Source: CAVPGP01 sp963704025
GTDB lineage: Bacteria > Actinomycetota > Thermoleophilia > Gaiellales > Gaiellaceae
Direction: 5' to 3'
NCBI GenBank assembly: GCA_963704025.1
Contig: CAVPGP010000002.1
Coordinates: forward strand, 558,001 to 622,000
DNA length: 64,000 nucleotides
The notes below the pieces were generated by a model. The model was not told where the DNA came from. It saw only the letters and a list, made by a program, of their open reading frames with translations, and ran no database searches. A program made the position numbers and the translations under genes. The number at the start of each line of letters is the position of its first letter. Within the stretch, counting starts at the first letter, position 1. Below, piece by piece: positions 49,164 through 58,285 of this stretch.

Positions 49164-50267
49164 TCAGGAGGTACGGCGCTTCCGGCGGCCGGCGGGTCTT
49201 GCGGACGCCTGTGACGGCTCGTTCTCCACGGAAGGCCCGATGCCGGGGCTCGGCGCTCGACGGACGCTCACGAACGGGCCGTGCACGGCTTCCCGAGCGG
49301 TCAACCGGCCGGGTGTCCAGATCCCACCGAACCGAAGCGGGAACGCTCCTTGCACCTTGACGGCCTGCACCGCGAACTCGACCTCGTCACCCTCGACCTT
49401 GGCCTCGCCGGCGAACGCGAGCTCGCCTGTCCCACGATGGACGGTGATGGCGGCCGAGCGCCTTCCACGCACCGGTGAGGTCAGCACCAGGAACCCCGTG
49501 GAGTAGAGGCCGGTCGCTTCCTGCTTGCTCGCGACCACCGCCGCCACCGCCTTCCGTTCCGCGAGCCCCGACGCGCCCTCCGCGGAGAGATCCGCGCTCA
49601 GCAACAACAGCCAGTCGTTGCCGTCGCAGCGCAGCAAGTAGGCGTCCTCGGAAAGGTCGACGCCGACGGGCTCCCGCGCCAGCGAGCGCAGGCCGAGCTC
49701 GGCTTCCGCGGCGTCGGCCCGGGCGACGCGGAACGTCCGCCCCACGCCCGAGGGAACAGCCAGGAGCTCCTTCGAGCTCGGTGGCGGCACGACGTGTCCG
49801 GGCAAGCCGAAGCGGTGGGCGATGAGCGTCGCCGCAAAGTCGGCTCGTGCTCGAGCCAGACCCTTTGCACGCCGGCGCGCTTGCACGATCGCCGGCAGCG
49901 CCGTTTGCGGGCCGATCCGCCCGAGCGCCGTGAAGACGGCGGCCAGAGCGCTCTCGTCCTTCACCGCCAACGCCCGCTCGAGGACAGCCGCCGCCTGCAC
50001 GGACTGCAGCCGCCAGAGCGTCATGGCGGCGGCAACGCGCACTCCCGAGGCCTCCACGTCGTTGAGGAGAACCTCCTCGAGGTCGCGGTGCACGTTCGGG
50101 TAATCCGTCTCCGCGAGCAGGGCCATCGCTGCGGCGCGCGGGAAGCCGCCCTCCTGCCCGAGGACGATCCTGCGGAGCTGCGCGAGCTCGGCGGTCGGGG
50201 GACGTGCAGCCCTCTGGAGGTGAATCCGCGGCGGCAGTTCGAATGGGGGCTCGATCCCGGCCGACAT
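49164..50267 (-). CDS. HEAT-repeat-like protein of accessory operon
   Basis: A 367-residue protein. Residues 40-150 form helical pairs like HEAT repeats (AAAMALLAETDYPNVHRDLE, RVAAAMTLWRLQSVQAAAVL, LAAVFTALGRIGPQTALPAI). The C-terminal part is strand-rich (WLLLLSADLSAEGASGLAER, GLYSTGFLVLTS), and a basic tail RPAGRRKRRTS ends it. It lies 4 bases after the zincin-like gene. Function unknown. Confidence 0.6.
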   Translation of the reverse strand: MSAGIEPPFELPPRIHLQRAARPPTAELAQLRRIVLGQEGGFPRAAAMALLAETDYPNVHRDLEEVLLNDVEASGVRVAAAMTLWRLQSVQAAAVLERALAVKDESALAAVFTALGRIGPQTALPAIVQARRRAKGLARARADFAATLIAHRFGLPGHVVPPPSSKELLAVPSGVGRTFRVARADAAEAELGLRSLAREPVGVDLSEDAYLLRCDGNDWLLLLSADLSAEGASGLAERKAVAAVVASKQEATGLYSTGFLVLTSPVRGRRSAAITVHRGTGELAFAGEAKVEGDEVEFAVQAVKVQGAFPLRFGGIWTPGRLTAREAVHGPFVSVRRAPSPGIGPSVENEPSQASARPAGRRKRRTS

Positions 50268-50271
50268 CCTG

Positions 50272-50970
50272 CTAGCACCCGTGATTCACGAAGCAGTGGT
50301 CGCGCATGTTCGACCCCTGGGACGGGGTCAACTCGCCACCGTTTGGAACCGTGTTCCACATGACGTTTTGGTTGTCGTCGCTGTCGCGAAGACCGAGGTA
50401 TTGCGCTACGTAATGGGCAAGCACGAAGCCGGTGAAGAGCGAGTCGCCCATCATCCTGACGACGCAGCCGTTCATGCGCACGCCGTTCTTGTCACAGGGC
50501 CCCTCGATTGGCGACAGCCCCGTCGGTTGAATGAAACCCTGTACCAAGAAACTGCGTACGAAGAACACGTCGATGGCGTCGTTGGGGACCGTCCAGTCGT
50601 GCGTCAAGGCCTCTGCCTCCGCATTGCTGCCGATGTGCTCATGGCCGTTGGCATCGGCGGTCGTGACGAAGAAGCGGAGCACGCGGCCGATGCCGAGACT
50701 GACCTGCTCGTAGAGATCGCGCGTCAGCTGCACGGCGCCGTCGATCTCCGCCTCGTCGTCGGGTGTGAAGGACTCGATGCCGACCCGGATCAGATTGAGG
50801 TGCACGTGGCGCCCTTGCAAGAGCCTGACCTGCATCAGCACCGAGAGGTCCGGGAAGCCGGGGTCCGGCGAAGGATCGTCGGGCTTCGCCAGGTAGCCGT
50901 AGAAGTCGCCGACGACCGAGAAGTCCCCGGTGATGCCGATGCATGCAGCCGTGTCGCGGAGCGAGGCCAT
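50272..50970 (-). CDS. zincin-like protein with degenerate metal motif
   Basis: A 232-residue protein without a signal peptide. Near the end SLFTGFVLAHYVAQYLGLRD followed by DDNQNVM has the spacing of a metallopeptidase helix and Met-turn (HExGHxLGL, then NLM), but the motif reads HYVAQ, so the Glu and second His are missing. It is probably an inactive relative. AGGAG precedes its ATG. It lies between the repeat protein and the HEAT-like protein in one operon. Confidence 0.5.
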   Translation of the reverse strand: MASLRDTAACIGITGDFSVVGDFYGYLAKPDDPSPDPGFPDLSVLMQVRLLQGRHVHLNLIRVGIESFTPDDEAEIDGAVQLTRDLYEQVSLGIGRVLRFFVTTADANGHEHIGSNAEAEALTHDWTVPNDAIDVFFVRSFLVQGFIQPTGLSPIEGPCDKNGVRMNGCVVRMMGDSLFTGFVLAHYVAQYLGLRDSDDNQNVMWNTVPNGGELTPSQGSNMRDHCFVNHGC

Positions 50971-50980
50971 CGTCCCGCTC

Positions 50981-52453
50981 CTACTGCATCGCGACCAGGA
51001 CCGGGATGAGACCCGGCCCTGACGCGTGAGTTCCGAGCGCCTTGCCGATCACGGCTCCGAACGCTCGGGCCGCGTCTTCGGCTCTCATCGCGTGCCCGGG
51101 GGTCGGAGACGTGGTCAGCATGTCGCCCACTTCGATGGCCCCGTAGTCGGCGTCTACCTTGCAGAAGACCTTGCCGATCAGGGCGACGGGTCCTCGTGGC
51201 GATGTCGACGGGTTCCTGTCGAGGACGATCCCGGGCCGGCACGCACCCGCTCCCGAGATCACGCCGGCGACACGGCGGTCGTACGCGGTCGTGCTCGCGT
51301 GCAGCCTGCCGTCACCGCCGATCACCACGACCGTGCCTGGAAGCGCATCGTCAGCGGCCAGGTCGAACTCCTCCGCGCAGTCGGCGTTGCGCAGGATGAT
51401 GTCCCCGTCCTGCCCGTTCAGGTGGATCGTGGCCTCTTCGAAGGTCACGTTGTCGCCGGAGTCGGCGAAGATGACGAGGTCGCCGTCCACCCCGTTCCCG
51501 CCGAGGAAGATGTTGCCCTCGCCGGCGTCCAGGCGGATGCGATCGTCGCCAAAGGCCTCGCGGAGGATGACATCGCCGTCCTGGCCCTCGCCGCCCATCC
51601 GCAAGTTGCCCGCAGCTGCGTCGAGGTGGATGCTCGCCGTATCCGTGAACCGCTGGAGGCCGCCCTCCGGGAACAACAGGAGGTCGCCGTCGACCCCCTG
51701 GCCTCCCAGCAGGACCTGCCCATCGCCGGCCTGGAGACGAATGCGATCGATCCCTCCAGTGTCCTGGAGCGCGAGCGTGCCGTTGACGCCGTTACCGCCC
51801 GCCCGAATGTCGCCGGCACCGCCGCCGAGGTGGATCGTGCTCTCGGCCAAGGTCGCGTTGTCACCGCCCTCCGCGAACAACACCACGTCGCCGTCCGCGC
51901 CGTTGCCCCCAAGCCACGCATTCGCACTGCCGCCTTGCAGACGAATGCGATCGCTCCCTTGCGTGTCCTGGAGCGTGACCGCTCCGCTGGTGCCGCTACC
52001 GCCCGCCCGGATGTCGCCGGCACCGCCGCCGAGGTGGATCGTGCTCTCCTCGAGCGTCGCGTTGTCGCCTGACGTCGCGAACAGCACCACGTCACCGTCC
52101 GCGCCGTTGCCCCCAACCCACGCGTTCCCATTGCCGCTCTGGAGACGAATACGGTCGCTTCCATCCGTGCTCTGGAGCGTGAGCGTGCCGTTGGCGCCGT
52201 TGCCGCCCGTGCGCACGTCACCGGTTCCGGTAAGCCGCAGGACCTCTGTCCCGGCATCACCGAAGACGCTGATGTCGCCGGTCGCGCCCTCGATACGCAC
52301 GCGCTCGTTGCCGGCGGCGTCGCGAATGACAAGATCGCCCGCCTGGCCGTTGCCGCCCAGGCGTGCGTCACCGGTATTCCCGTTCAGCGTGATGACGACG
52401 TTCGTACCGGCGTCGTCTTGGATATCCACCGTTCCCTCGAAGACCTCTGCCAC
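50981..52453 (-). CDS. large repeat protein, predicted beta-solenoid with fibre-like head
   Basis: A 490-residue protein. After a short lead of smaller repeats there are four 68-residue repeats (pattern DRIRLQxGxGNAWLGGNGAD, then GDNATLEESTIHLGGGAGDI) that suggest a beta-solenoid. The C-terminal ~110 residues (RVAGVISGAGACRPG, GKVFCKVDADYGAIEVGDML, TTSPTPGHAMRAE) resemble the head domain found at the ends of phage-tail-like fibres. GTG 52453 has AGGAG 5 bases upstream. It heads the operon with the zincin-like and HEAT-like genes. Confidence 0.7.
   Translation of the reverse strand: MAEVFEGTVDIQDDAGTNVVITLNGNTGDARLGGNGQAGDLVIRDAAGNERVRIEGATGDISVFGDAGTEVLRLTGTGDVRTGGNGANGTLTLQSTDGSDRIRLQSGNGNAWVGGNGADGDVVLFATSGDNATLEESTIHLGGGAGDIRAGGSGTSGAVTLQDTQGSDRIRLQGGSANAWLGGNGADGDVVLFAEGGDNATLAESTIHLGGGAGDIRAGGNGVNGTLALQDTGGIDRIRLQAGDGQVLLGGQGVDGDLLLFPEGGLQRFTDTASIHLDAAAGNLRMGGEGQDGDVILREAFGDDRIRLDAGEGNIFLGGNGVDGDLVIFADSGDNVTFEEATIHLNGQDGDIILRNADCAEEFDLAADDALPGTVVVIGGDGRLHASTTAYDRRVAGVISGAGACRPGIVLDRNPSTSPRGPVALIGKVFCKVDADYGAIEVGDMLTTSPTPGHAMRAEDAARAFGAVIGKALGTHASGPGLIPVLVAMQ
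51383..52168 (-). repeat. 204-bp tandem repeats in the solenoid gene
   Basis: Units of 204 bp begin at 52168, 51964, 51760 and 51556 (minus strand); the last is incomplete. Units 1 and 2 are nearly identical over long stretches, which points to recent duplication or gene conversion. Confidence 0.8.
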
Positions 52454-52606
52454 GGGAGCTCCTCTCGTCACGCCGCAGGACTCGGTGATTGGGTGAGTAT
52501 CGATCGCGTTCAATCCTATGAAAGCAGCGATGTCGAGAGCGCCGCTGGATCACCCGAACGCAACCTGATCGTGGTGGTGGCCCTGACTGGTTGGGGCCGA
52601 ACGACG

Positions 52607-52810
52607 TCAGTCGGAGTCGCAGCGACAATGGTCGAGGATTCGCTCGGGTTGCGGCAGCGCGATCCATGCGTCGGCGCCGTCGTCGAGATTCCGCAGCTCG
52701 GCCACTCCGCCGTGTGCGCGTGCGATGACGGCGACGATCGCTAGGCCGTCTTCTCGCCCTGATAGGCGAAAGTCCAGCGCGGCCGACGGGTCGCGCGGGC
52801 ACTTTCCCAT
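52607..52810 (-). pseudogene. C-terminal remnant of a histidine kinase
   Basis: A 67-residue frame containing DGLAIVAVIARAHGGVAEL, then DDGADAWIALP, the G2 region and final strand of a HATPase domain. The N box, G1 box and everything before are missing, and sequence upstream (52811-52960) encodes nothing recognisable. A truncated kinase gene. Confidence 0.5.
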
Positions 52811-52968
52811 CGCAATGAGTTCTAGCGGTCAGCAGTGCCTGATCGCGGCGGTTCCGCCCCGGTCGCTCGGACGGGCTGCCGCGATGTTGCGGACGCCGCG
52901 TAGATGCCTGCGCTCACGATCTGAACCTCACGACTGCACGCGACGAGTGAGCGGCGCGCTGAGGTGCT

Positions 52969-52974
52969 TAGGCT
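52969..52974 (+). promoter_or_regulatory. -10 hexamer TAGGCT of the DUF2127 gene
   Basis: TAGGCT with 7 bases to ATG 52982. Confidence 0.5.
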
Positions 52975-52981
52975 TTTCTCG

Positions 52982-53461
52982 ATGCGGGCCGGTGACCCTC
53001 CGCGCACACGCCTTGTCCTTCGCCTGATCGCGATCGAGCGCTCGGTGCGCGGAGTGCTCTTGCTTGTCGCCGGAACGTACTTGCTCTTCCATCTCTCGAC
53101 CGACTTCGGACGCCTCGCCGAGCGGATCATGCGCAGCATCGATATCGACCCTCGCCAGCACTTCTTCCGTCGCGTCGTCACACGCCTGCATCGCCTGCAG
53201 GCACACGAGCTGCGGATTGCCGGCATCGCCGCGATCGGCTACGGCGCGCTCGAGCTGGTCGAGGGTGTCGGCCTCTGGCTCGACCAACTCTGGGCCGAGT
53301 ATCTGACCCTCACCGCCACCTCGCTGCTGATCCCGTTTGAACTCTACGAGCTGGCGATTCGCCCCAGCCTCTGGAAGGCGGGCGGGCTGCTCGTCAATGT
53401 GCTGATCGTCGTCTACCTGGCATTGGCGCTGCGGCGACGGCTCGCCGCGGGCAGGCGCTGA
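52982..53461 (+). CDS. DUF2127 membrane protein
   Basis: A 159-residue protein with four membrane helices. IAAIGYGALELVEGVGLWLD and WAEYLTLTATSLLIPFELYE are hallmark DUF2127 segments. ATG 52982 is chosen for its TAGGCT hexamer 7 bases upstream. Function unknown. The 128 bases after it (53462-53589) hold nothing I can name. Confidence 0.85.
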   Translation: MRAGDPPRTRLVLRLIAIERSVRGVLLLVAGTYLLFHLSTDFGRLAERIMRSIDIDPRQHFFRRVVTRLHRLQAHELRIAGIAAIGYGALELVEGVGLWLDQLWAEYLTLTATSLLIPFELYELAIRPSLWKAGGLLVNVLIVVYLALALRRRLAAGRR

Positions 53462-53589
53462 CGGCCCGATCCCGTTCGTAAGCGCTCCCTCGCAGGCGAG
53501 GTCGTCAAGCATTGAAGCTAGCGCCGCACCCATCGTGATCGGCCCTAGCGTTCAGGTCGCGTTCACCTTCGGCGGAGGACGATCGGCGC

Positions 53590-54588
53590 ATGGCCGCGCT
53601 CCGGTCCGGGTGGTTCTGGCGCGCCGCCGTGCCCGTGGTCGTGGCCGCGACGGGCGTGACGGCGCTCGTCGTGCTTCCCGGGACGATCCGCGCGCTCCAC
53701 CGGAGCGTCTCGCAGATCGGTGCCGCCGACCCGGTCCTGCTCGTCGCGGCCGGCGGCGCGTTTCTCGCCGGGGCGGTCGCTTCCGCGCTCGCCTGGCACG
53801 CGGTGCTCGACGGCTGCGGTGTCCGGCTGCGGCGGCTGGACGTCGTCGCCCGCTACGCGGTCGGTGGCCTCGCGAACTCGCTAGCTCCACCTCCCGCCGG
53901 GGAGGCGGCGCGGATCGCGCTGGTCGGCAGGCTGGTCGGACGGCCGGGCGGCGCGCTGACGGCGGGCGGCGTCTGGGCCGCCGTCGCGCTCGTCCGGACG
54001 GGGGTTGTCGCCGTGCTCTTCGCGGCCGCGACGTTCGCGTCGCCTGCCGGCCGGGTAGCCGCCGTCGCGACACTGTCAGGGGTGCTCTTCGTCGGCGGGG
54101 TTGTTCTCGCCGTCGGGAAGCGCCGCCGCGGCGGCCGCCTCCAGCACTTCGCCGACGCCGGTCGGGCGCTGCGGGAGTCACCTCGCGTGGCGTTGCGCCT
54201 TCTCGGGTGGGTGTGCGCGTCGACTGCGGCCCGTGTCGCGGCCTGTGCCTGCTGCTGTGCCGCGCTCGGAGTCGGAGATCCGGTCGCCGCGGGAGCCGTC
54301 GTCGTCGCGGCGCTCGAGCTGGCGACGATGGTGCCGCTGCTGCCCGCGAACATCGGCGTCACGAGCGCGGCCGTCACTCTCGCACTGCAGCGGCATCACG
54401 TTGCGCTGACCGCGGCGCTCTCGTCGGGAATCGCGTTGCACGCCGTCGAGACCTTCGTCGGGATCAGCCTCGGGCTGGCGGGCACCCTGGCCATCGCACG
54501 GCCGCGTGCGGGCCGCGGCGTCGCTGTGGCGGTCGGGCTCGCCGTCGTCGCGACGGCCGTCGGCTTGCTGACCGAGGACGTCGTTTGA
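53590..54588 (+). CDS. YbhN/LPG-synthase-TM family membrane protein
   Basis: A 332-residue protein with about eight membrane helices of the lysylphosphatidylglycerol synthase transmembrane (YbhN, AglD) family. Conserved-looking loops are NSLAPPPAGEAARIALVGRL and LPANIGVTSAAVTLALQ. Members flip or transfer lipids and glycolipids. The next gene starts on its stop (TTG overlapping TGA), which suggests joint action with the glycosyltransferase-like protein. Confidence 0.8.
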   Translation: MAALRSGWFWRAAVPVVVAATGVTALVVLPGTIRALHRSVSQIGAADPVLLVAAGGAFLAGAVASALAWHAVLDGCGVRLRRLDVVARYAVGGLANSLAPPPAGEAARIALVGRLVGRPGGALTAGGVWAAVALVRTGVVAVLFAAATFASPAGRVAAVATLSGVLFVGGVVLAVGKRRRGGRLQHFADAGRALRESPRVALRLLGWVCASTAARVAACACCCAALGVGDPVAAGAVVVAALELATMVPLLPANIGVTSAAVTLALQRHHVALTAALSSGIALHAVETFVGISLGLAGTLAIARPRAGRGVAVAVGLAVVATAVGLLTEDVV

Positions 54589-56162
54589 GCCGGACGGCTC
54601 GGCTCGCAGGTGCTCACGCCGCCGGCGCCGCTCTCGGCGCGGCAGCCCTTGCCTGGTTCGCGCCGCCCGGGGCCGATCTCGCCGCGCACGTCTACCAGCG
54701 GGCGCTCTTCCTCGAGCACGGTTTCGCGCTCTGGAACAACCTCTGGTACGCCGGCCGCTACAGCTACGTCACCTACAGCCTGATCTACTACCCGCTCGCG
54801 GCGCTCGTCGGAATCAAGCTGCTTGCCGTCGCCAGCGCTGCGGTCGCGGCGGGCGCCTTCGCGGTGCTGGTCGACCGCGAGTGGCCTGCCGCCGGCAGTT
54901 GGCCCGCGCGGACGTTCACCGTCGTCTCGGCCGCCGCTGTGGTCACCGGCGCCTTTCCGTACGCGCTCGGCGTCGCGATCGGCCTGCTCGCGCTGCTGGC
55001 GATCGCCCGCGGGCACACGCGGCTGTTCGCGGTTCCGCTGGTGCTCACGTTCGCGGCGAGCCCGCTCGCGTTCGCGTTGCTCGGTCTGATCCTCGCGGCG
55101 GCCGCCACCTCCCGCCGACCGCGGACGGCCGCGCCCGCTGCGATAGTCGTCCTGACCGGGATCGTAGGCGCCGCGCTCTGGCGCGCGTTCCCGGGCGGCG
55201 GCCGTTTCCCGTTCTCGACCGAGGAGCTCGCCGCGAGCCTCGTCTTCTGCGCCCTGGGGCTGGCCTTCACCTGGCGTGTACCGACTGCGACGGTGCTGCG
55301 GGCGTTCTTCGCCCTCTACGCCCTCGCGTGCCTGACGGCGTTCGTCATCCCTTCCGCCCTCGGCGAGAACGTCGCCCGCCTGCGCTTCGTCGCCGTCCCG
55401 GTCGCGGTGCTCGCGCTCTCGCTCCGACATTGGCGGCCGCTCCTGCCGACGCTGGCGGCGCTCGCACTCGCGGCGTCGTGGAACGTGACGCCGCTCGCGT
55501 TCAGCGTCGTCCGCTCCGCCCAGGATCCGTCTGCGAGCGCGGAGTACTGGCAACCGCCGGTCGCCTTCCTGCAATCGTCGCTGACGCCGAACTACCGCGT
55601 CGAAGCGGTCGCCACGTCGGGGCACTGGGAGGCCGTCTACCTCGCCCGCGCCGGAATCCCGATCGCGCGCGGCTGGTACCGGCAGGACGACTTCCCCCAG
55701 AACCAGGTGCTCTATCGCCAGGAGCTCCGTCGAGCCGCGTACACCCGCTGGCTGCACCGGCTCGGGATCGCCTACGTGGTGCTGACGGACGCGCCGCCAG
55801 ATTACAGCGCTCGCGAGGAGGTCGAGCTCCTGAAGGGCGGCCACTCCGGGCTGCGGCCCGTGTTCCGTAGCCCGCACACGACCGTGTTCAGGGTTCTGCA
55901 CCCGGACGGGATCGTGCGCGGCGCCGACGTCCTCTCGCTCGGCCGCACGAAGGCGACATTGGCTCTCCCCGCCCCCGGCCGCTATCACGTCGCCCTCCGC
56001 TGGTCTCCTTACTGGACGATCGATGCCGGCTGCGTCGCGCGGTCGCACGACGGGATGATCGAGCTGACCTCGCACCGCGCCGGGCTCGCGCACCTCTCCT
56101 TCGACGTCACACCCCAGCGGGCGCTCGCGACGGTCGCCGGCCGCCACCCGGAATGCGGCTGA
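54585..56162 (+). CDS. polytopic membrane protein, glycosyltransferase-like
   Basis: A 525-residue protein with about ten membrane helices and a C-terminal soluble domain of ~190 residues. The first extracellular loop (APPGADLAAHVYQRALFLEH, FALWNNLWYAGRYSYVTYSL) has acidic and aromatic residues like GT-C glycosyltransferases. TTG 54585 overlaps the previous stop. A sugar or lipid transferase role is inferred; no donor motif is known to me. Confidence 0.6.
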   Translation: MSRTARLAGAHAAGAALGAAALAWFAPPGADLAAHVYQRALFLEHGFALWNNLWYAGRYSYVTYSLIYYPLAALVGIKLLAVASAAVAAGAFAVLVDREWPAAGSWPARTFTVVSAAAVVTGAFPYALGVAIGLLALLAIARGHTRLFAVPLVLTFAASPLAFALLGLILAAAATSRRPRTAAPAAIVVLTGIVGAALWRAFPGGGRFPFSTEELAASLVFCALGLAFTWRVPTATVLRAFFALYALACLTAFVIPSALGENVARLRFVAVPVAVLALSLRHWRPLLPTLAALALAASWNVTPLAFSVVRSAQDPSASAEYWQPPVAFLQSSLTPNYRVEAVATSGHWEAVYLARAGIPIARGWYRQDDFPQNQVLYRQELRRAAYTRWLHRLGIAYVVLTDAPPDYSAREEVELLKGGHSGLRPVFRSPHTTVFRVLHPDGIVRGADVLSLGRTKATLALPAPGRYHVALRWSPYWTIDAGCVARSHDGMIELTSHRAGLAHLSFDVTPQRALATVAGRHPECG

Positions 56163-58222
56163 TCCTCACGCTCGCACTCGCGCTGGGCGGTGCCGCGCTC
56201 GCCGGCGGCCTCGCTCTCGCGCTCTTCCGCGAGCCGGCCCGCGAGAAAGCCGCAGGGAACGCGACGACCACGATGCGCATGACTATGCATCGAGCCCGCG
56301 CGCGCGGCCTGCTCCGCGTCGTGCCCATCGCGCGGGGGCACCTCGCGGCGCCGCTGCAGGATTCGGCCGCCGCCTCGCTCGGCGCCGACCGCGCCGTGCT
56401 GCTTGGAGGCCTGACGGCGGCCGATACCTCGACCGCCGACGTGCGCCTCGTCTCGGGCGGCCGCGACCGGTTGGTCGCTCGCCTCCCGAGAGCGCTGCAC
56501 GACGCGTCCGCCGCCCGGCTCGCCGACGCCGCGTATCTCTTCGGCGGCGGCGACGGTGTGGCGCAACACGACGAGATCGTCCGCATCGACCCGGTGACGT
56601 GGCAGCCGCGCGTCGTTGGGCGGCTGCCGGCACCGAGCTCCGACCACTCGACCGCGGTGATCGGCGACACGGCCTACGTCGTCGGCGGCTACACGGGCGC
56701 GCGCTGGCTCGACACGGTCGTCGCGTGGAAGCCGGGCGCTCCGGCGCGCGTCGTCGCGCACCTTCCCAGGCCGGTGCGGTACGCCGCGGTGACGGCCGTC
56801 GGCGGGCACGCTCGTCGTCGCCGGCGGGTCGCTCCCGGACGGGACGGCCAGCGCTGCCGTCTCGCACTTCGAGCCGGCGCGCGGGCCCGTGCGCCGCATC
56901 GGCCGTCTGCCGGCGCCGACGACCCACGCGGCGGCCGCGACGCTCGGCGGCGTCGGACTACGTGATCGGCGGCCGCGGCGCCTCGTCGGCACGCCGACCG
57001 CGCGGATCGTCGCCGTCGACCCGCGCCGCCGGACGATCCGCCTGCGGCCGGCTGAGGCGCCGCGCTCGCGATCTCGCCGCGGTCGCTGCAGGCGCGCATC
57101 CGCTCGCCGGCGGACGCGACGACGCGCGGGACCTGCGACGCTCTCCGAGCTCGTGCCGCCGGCTACCGGCCCCGCGCGGCCGCGACCGCGCAGCCGCCGC
57201 GTCCGCGTCGACGCGAAACGTCTACGCCGCCGACGGCGCCGGCCATGCTCGCGCCCGGCGGTCGCGCGGCGCGCTGCCACGGATCTACGTCCCGAACAGC
57301 GAGAGCGACACGGTCGACGTGATCGACCCGAACACGCTACAGGGTCGTCGCCCACTTCCCGGTCGGCGCGCTGCCGCAGCACGTCGACGCCGTCGTGGGA
57401 CCTGAGGACGCTCTACGTGCACGAACGACGCCGGCAACAGCCTCACGCCGATCGACCCGCGCACCGGCCAGGCCCGGGCCGGCCGATCCCGGTCGACGAC
57501 CCCTACAACCTGTACTTCACGCCGACGGCCGCTACGCGATCGTCGTCGCCGAGCGCCTGCACCGACTCGACTTCCGCGACCCGCAGCAGCTTCCGGCTGC
57601 ACCACTCGCTGCACGTGCCCTGCGCGGGCGTCGACCACATGGACTTCTCCGCGGACGGGCGCTACCTGATCGCGAGCTGCGAGTTCTCCGGGACGATGCT
57701 GAAGGTCGACGTCGCCTCGCGAGCGCGTCGTCGGCACGCTCCAGCTGCCCGACGGGCCGGCGCGATGCCGCAGGACGTCAAGCTCTCGCCCGACGGCGCG
57801 TCTTCTACGTCGCCGACATGACCGCGGGCGGCGTCTGGGAGATCGACGGCCGCGAGGCTGCGGGTGACCGGCTTCCTCCGCACCGGTCGCGGCGCGCACG
57901 GGCTCTACCCGAGCCGCGACGCGAAGCTCCTCTACGTCACGAACCGCCGCGAGGGGTCGATCTCGGTGATCAGCTTCCGCACGCGGAAGGTGCGTGACGA
58001 CCTGGCGGATCCCGGGCGGCGGCAGCCCCGACATGGGCGGCGTCTCCGCCGACGGGCGCGTGCTCTGGCTCTCCGGCCGCTACAACGCCGAGGTCTACGC
58101 GATCTCGACGAGCGAGCGGCCGCCTGCTCGCGCGCATCCCGGTCGGCCGAGGACCGCACGGGCTCTGCGTCTGGCCCCAGCCCGGCCGCTACTCGCTCGG
58201 GCACACCGGGATCCTGCGCTAG
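56153..58222 (+). pseudogene. Kelch plus YVTN beta-propeller protein, many frameshifts
   Basis: Starts at ATG 56153 (10-base overlap with the previous gene) with a signal anchor, then Kelch-like repeats (AYLFGGGDGVAQHDEIVRID, TAYVVGGYTGARWLDTVVAW). From about 56805 the frame changes at least a dozen times, yet the pieces join into a YVTN propeller: IYVPNSESDTVDVIDPNT, VDHMDFSADGRYLIASCEF, RVFYVADMTAGGVWEIDG, KLLYVTNRREGSISVISF, and WPQPGRYSLGHTGILR before TAG 58222. It would be a ~690-residue surface protein. Coding quality between shifts is good, so indel errors in the assembly are more likely than decay. Confidence 0.7.
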
Positions 58223-58285
58223 CGATGAGCTCGTTGCGCTGCGCCTTCGGGTCGAGACGCCCCCGCCGGCTCATGATCGCGCTCC

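Noticed and set aside
51383..52168. CRISPR or satellite array
   Set aside because: Units are 204 bp, in frame, and encode a repeat protein.
53535..54580. Long open frame preceding the glycosyltransferase-like gene in the same frame
   Set aside because: It reads as Arg-rich nonsense antiparallel to codon bias and overlaps the well-supported YbhN-family gene; only the part from 54585 is membrane-protein-like.
56805..58222. Programmed ribosomal frameshifting in the propeller gene
   Set aside because: There are far too many shifts in both directions and no slippery sequence or stem pattern.
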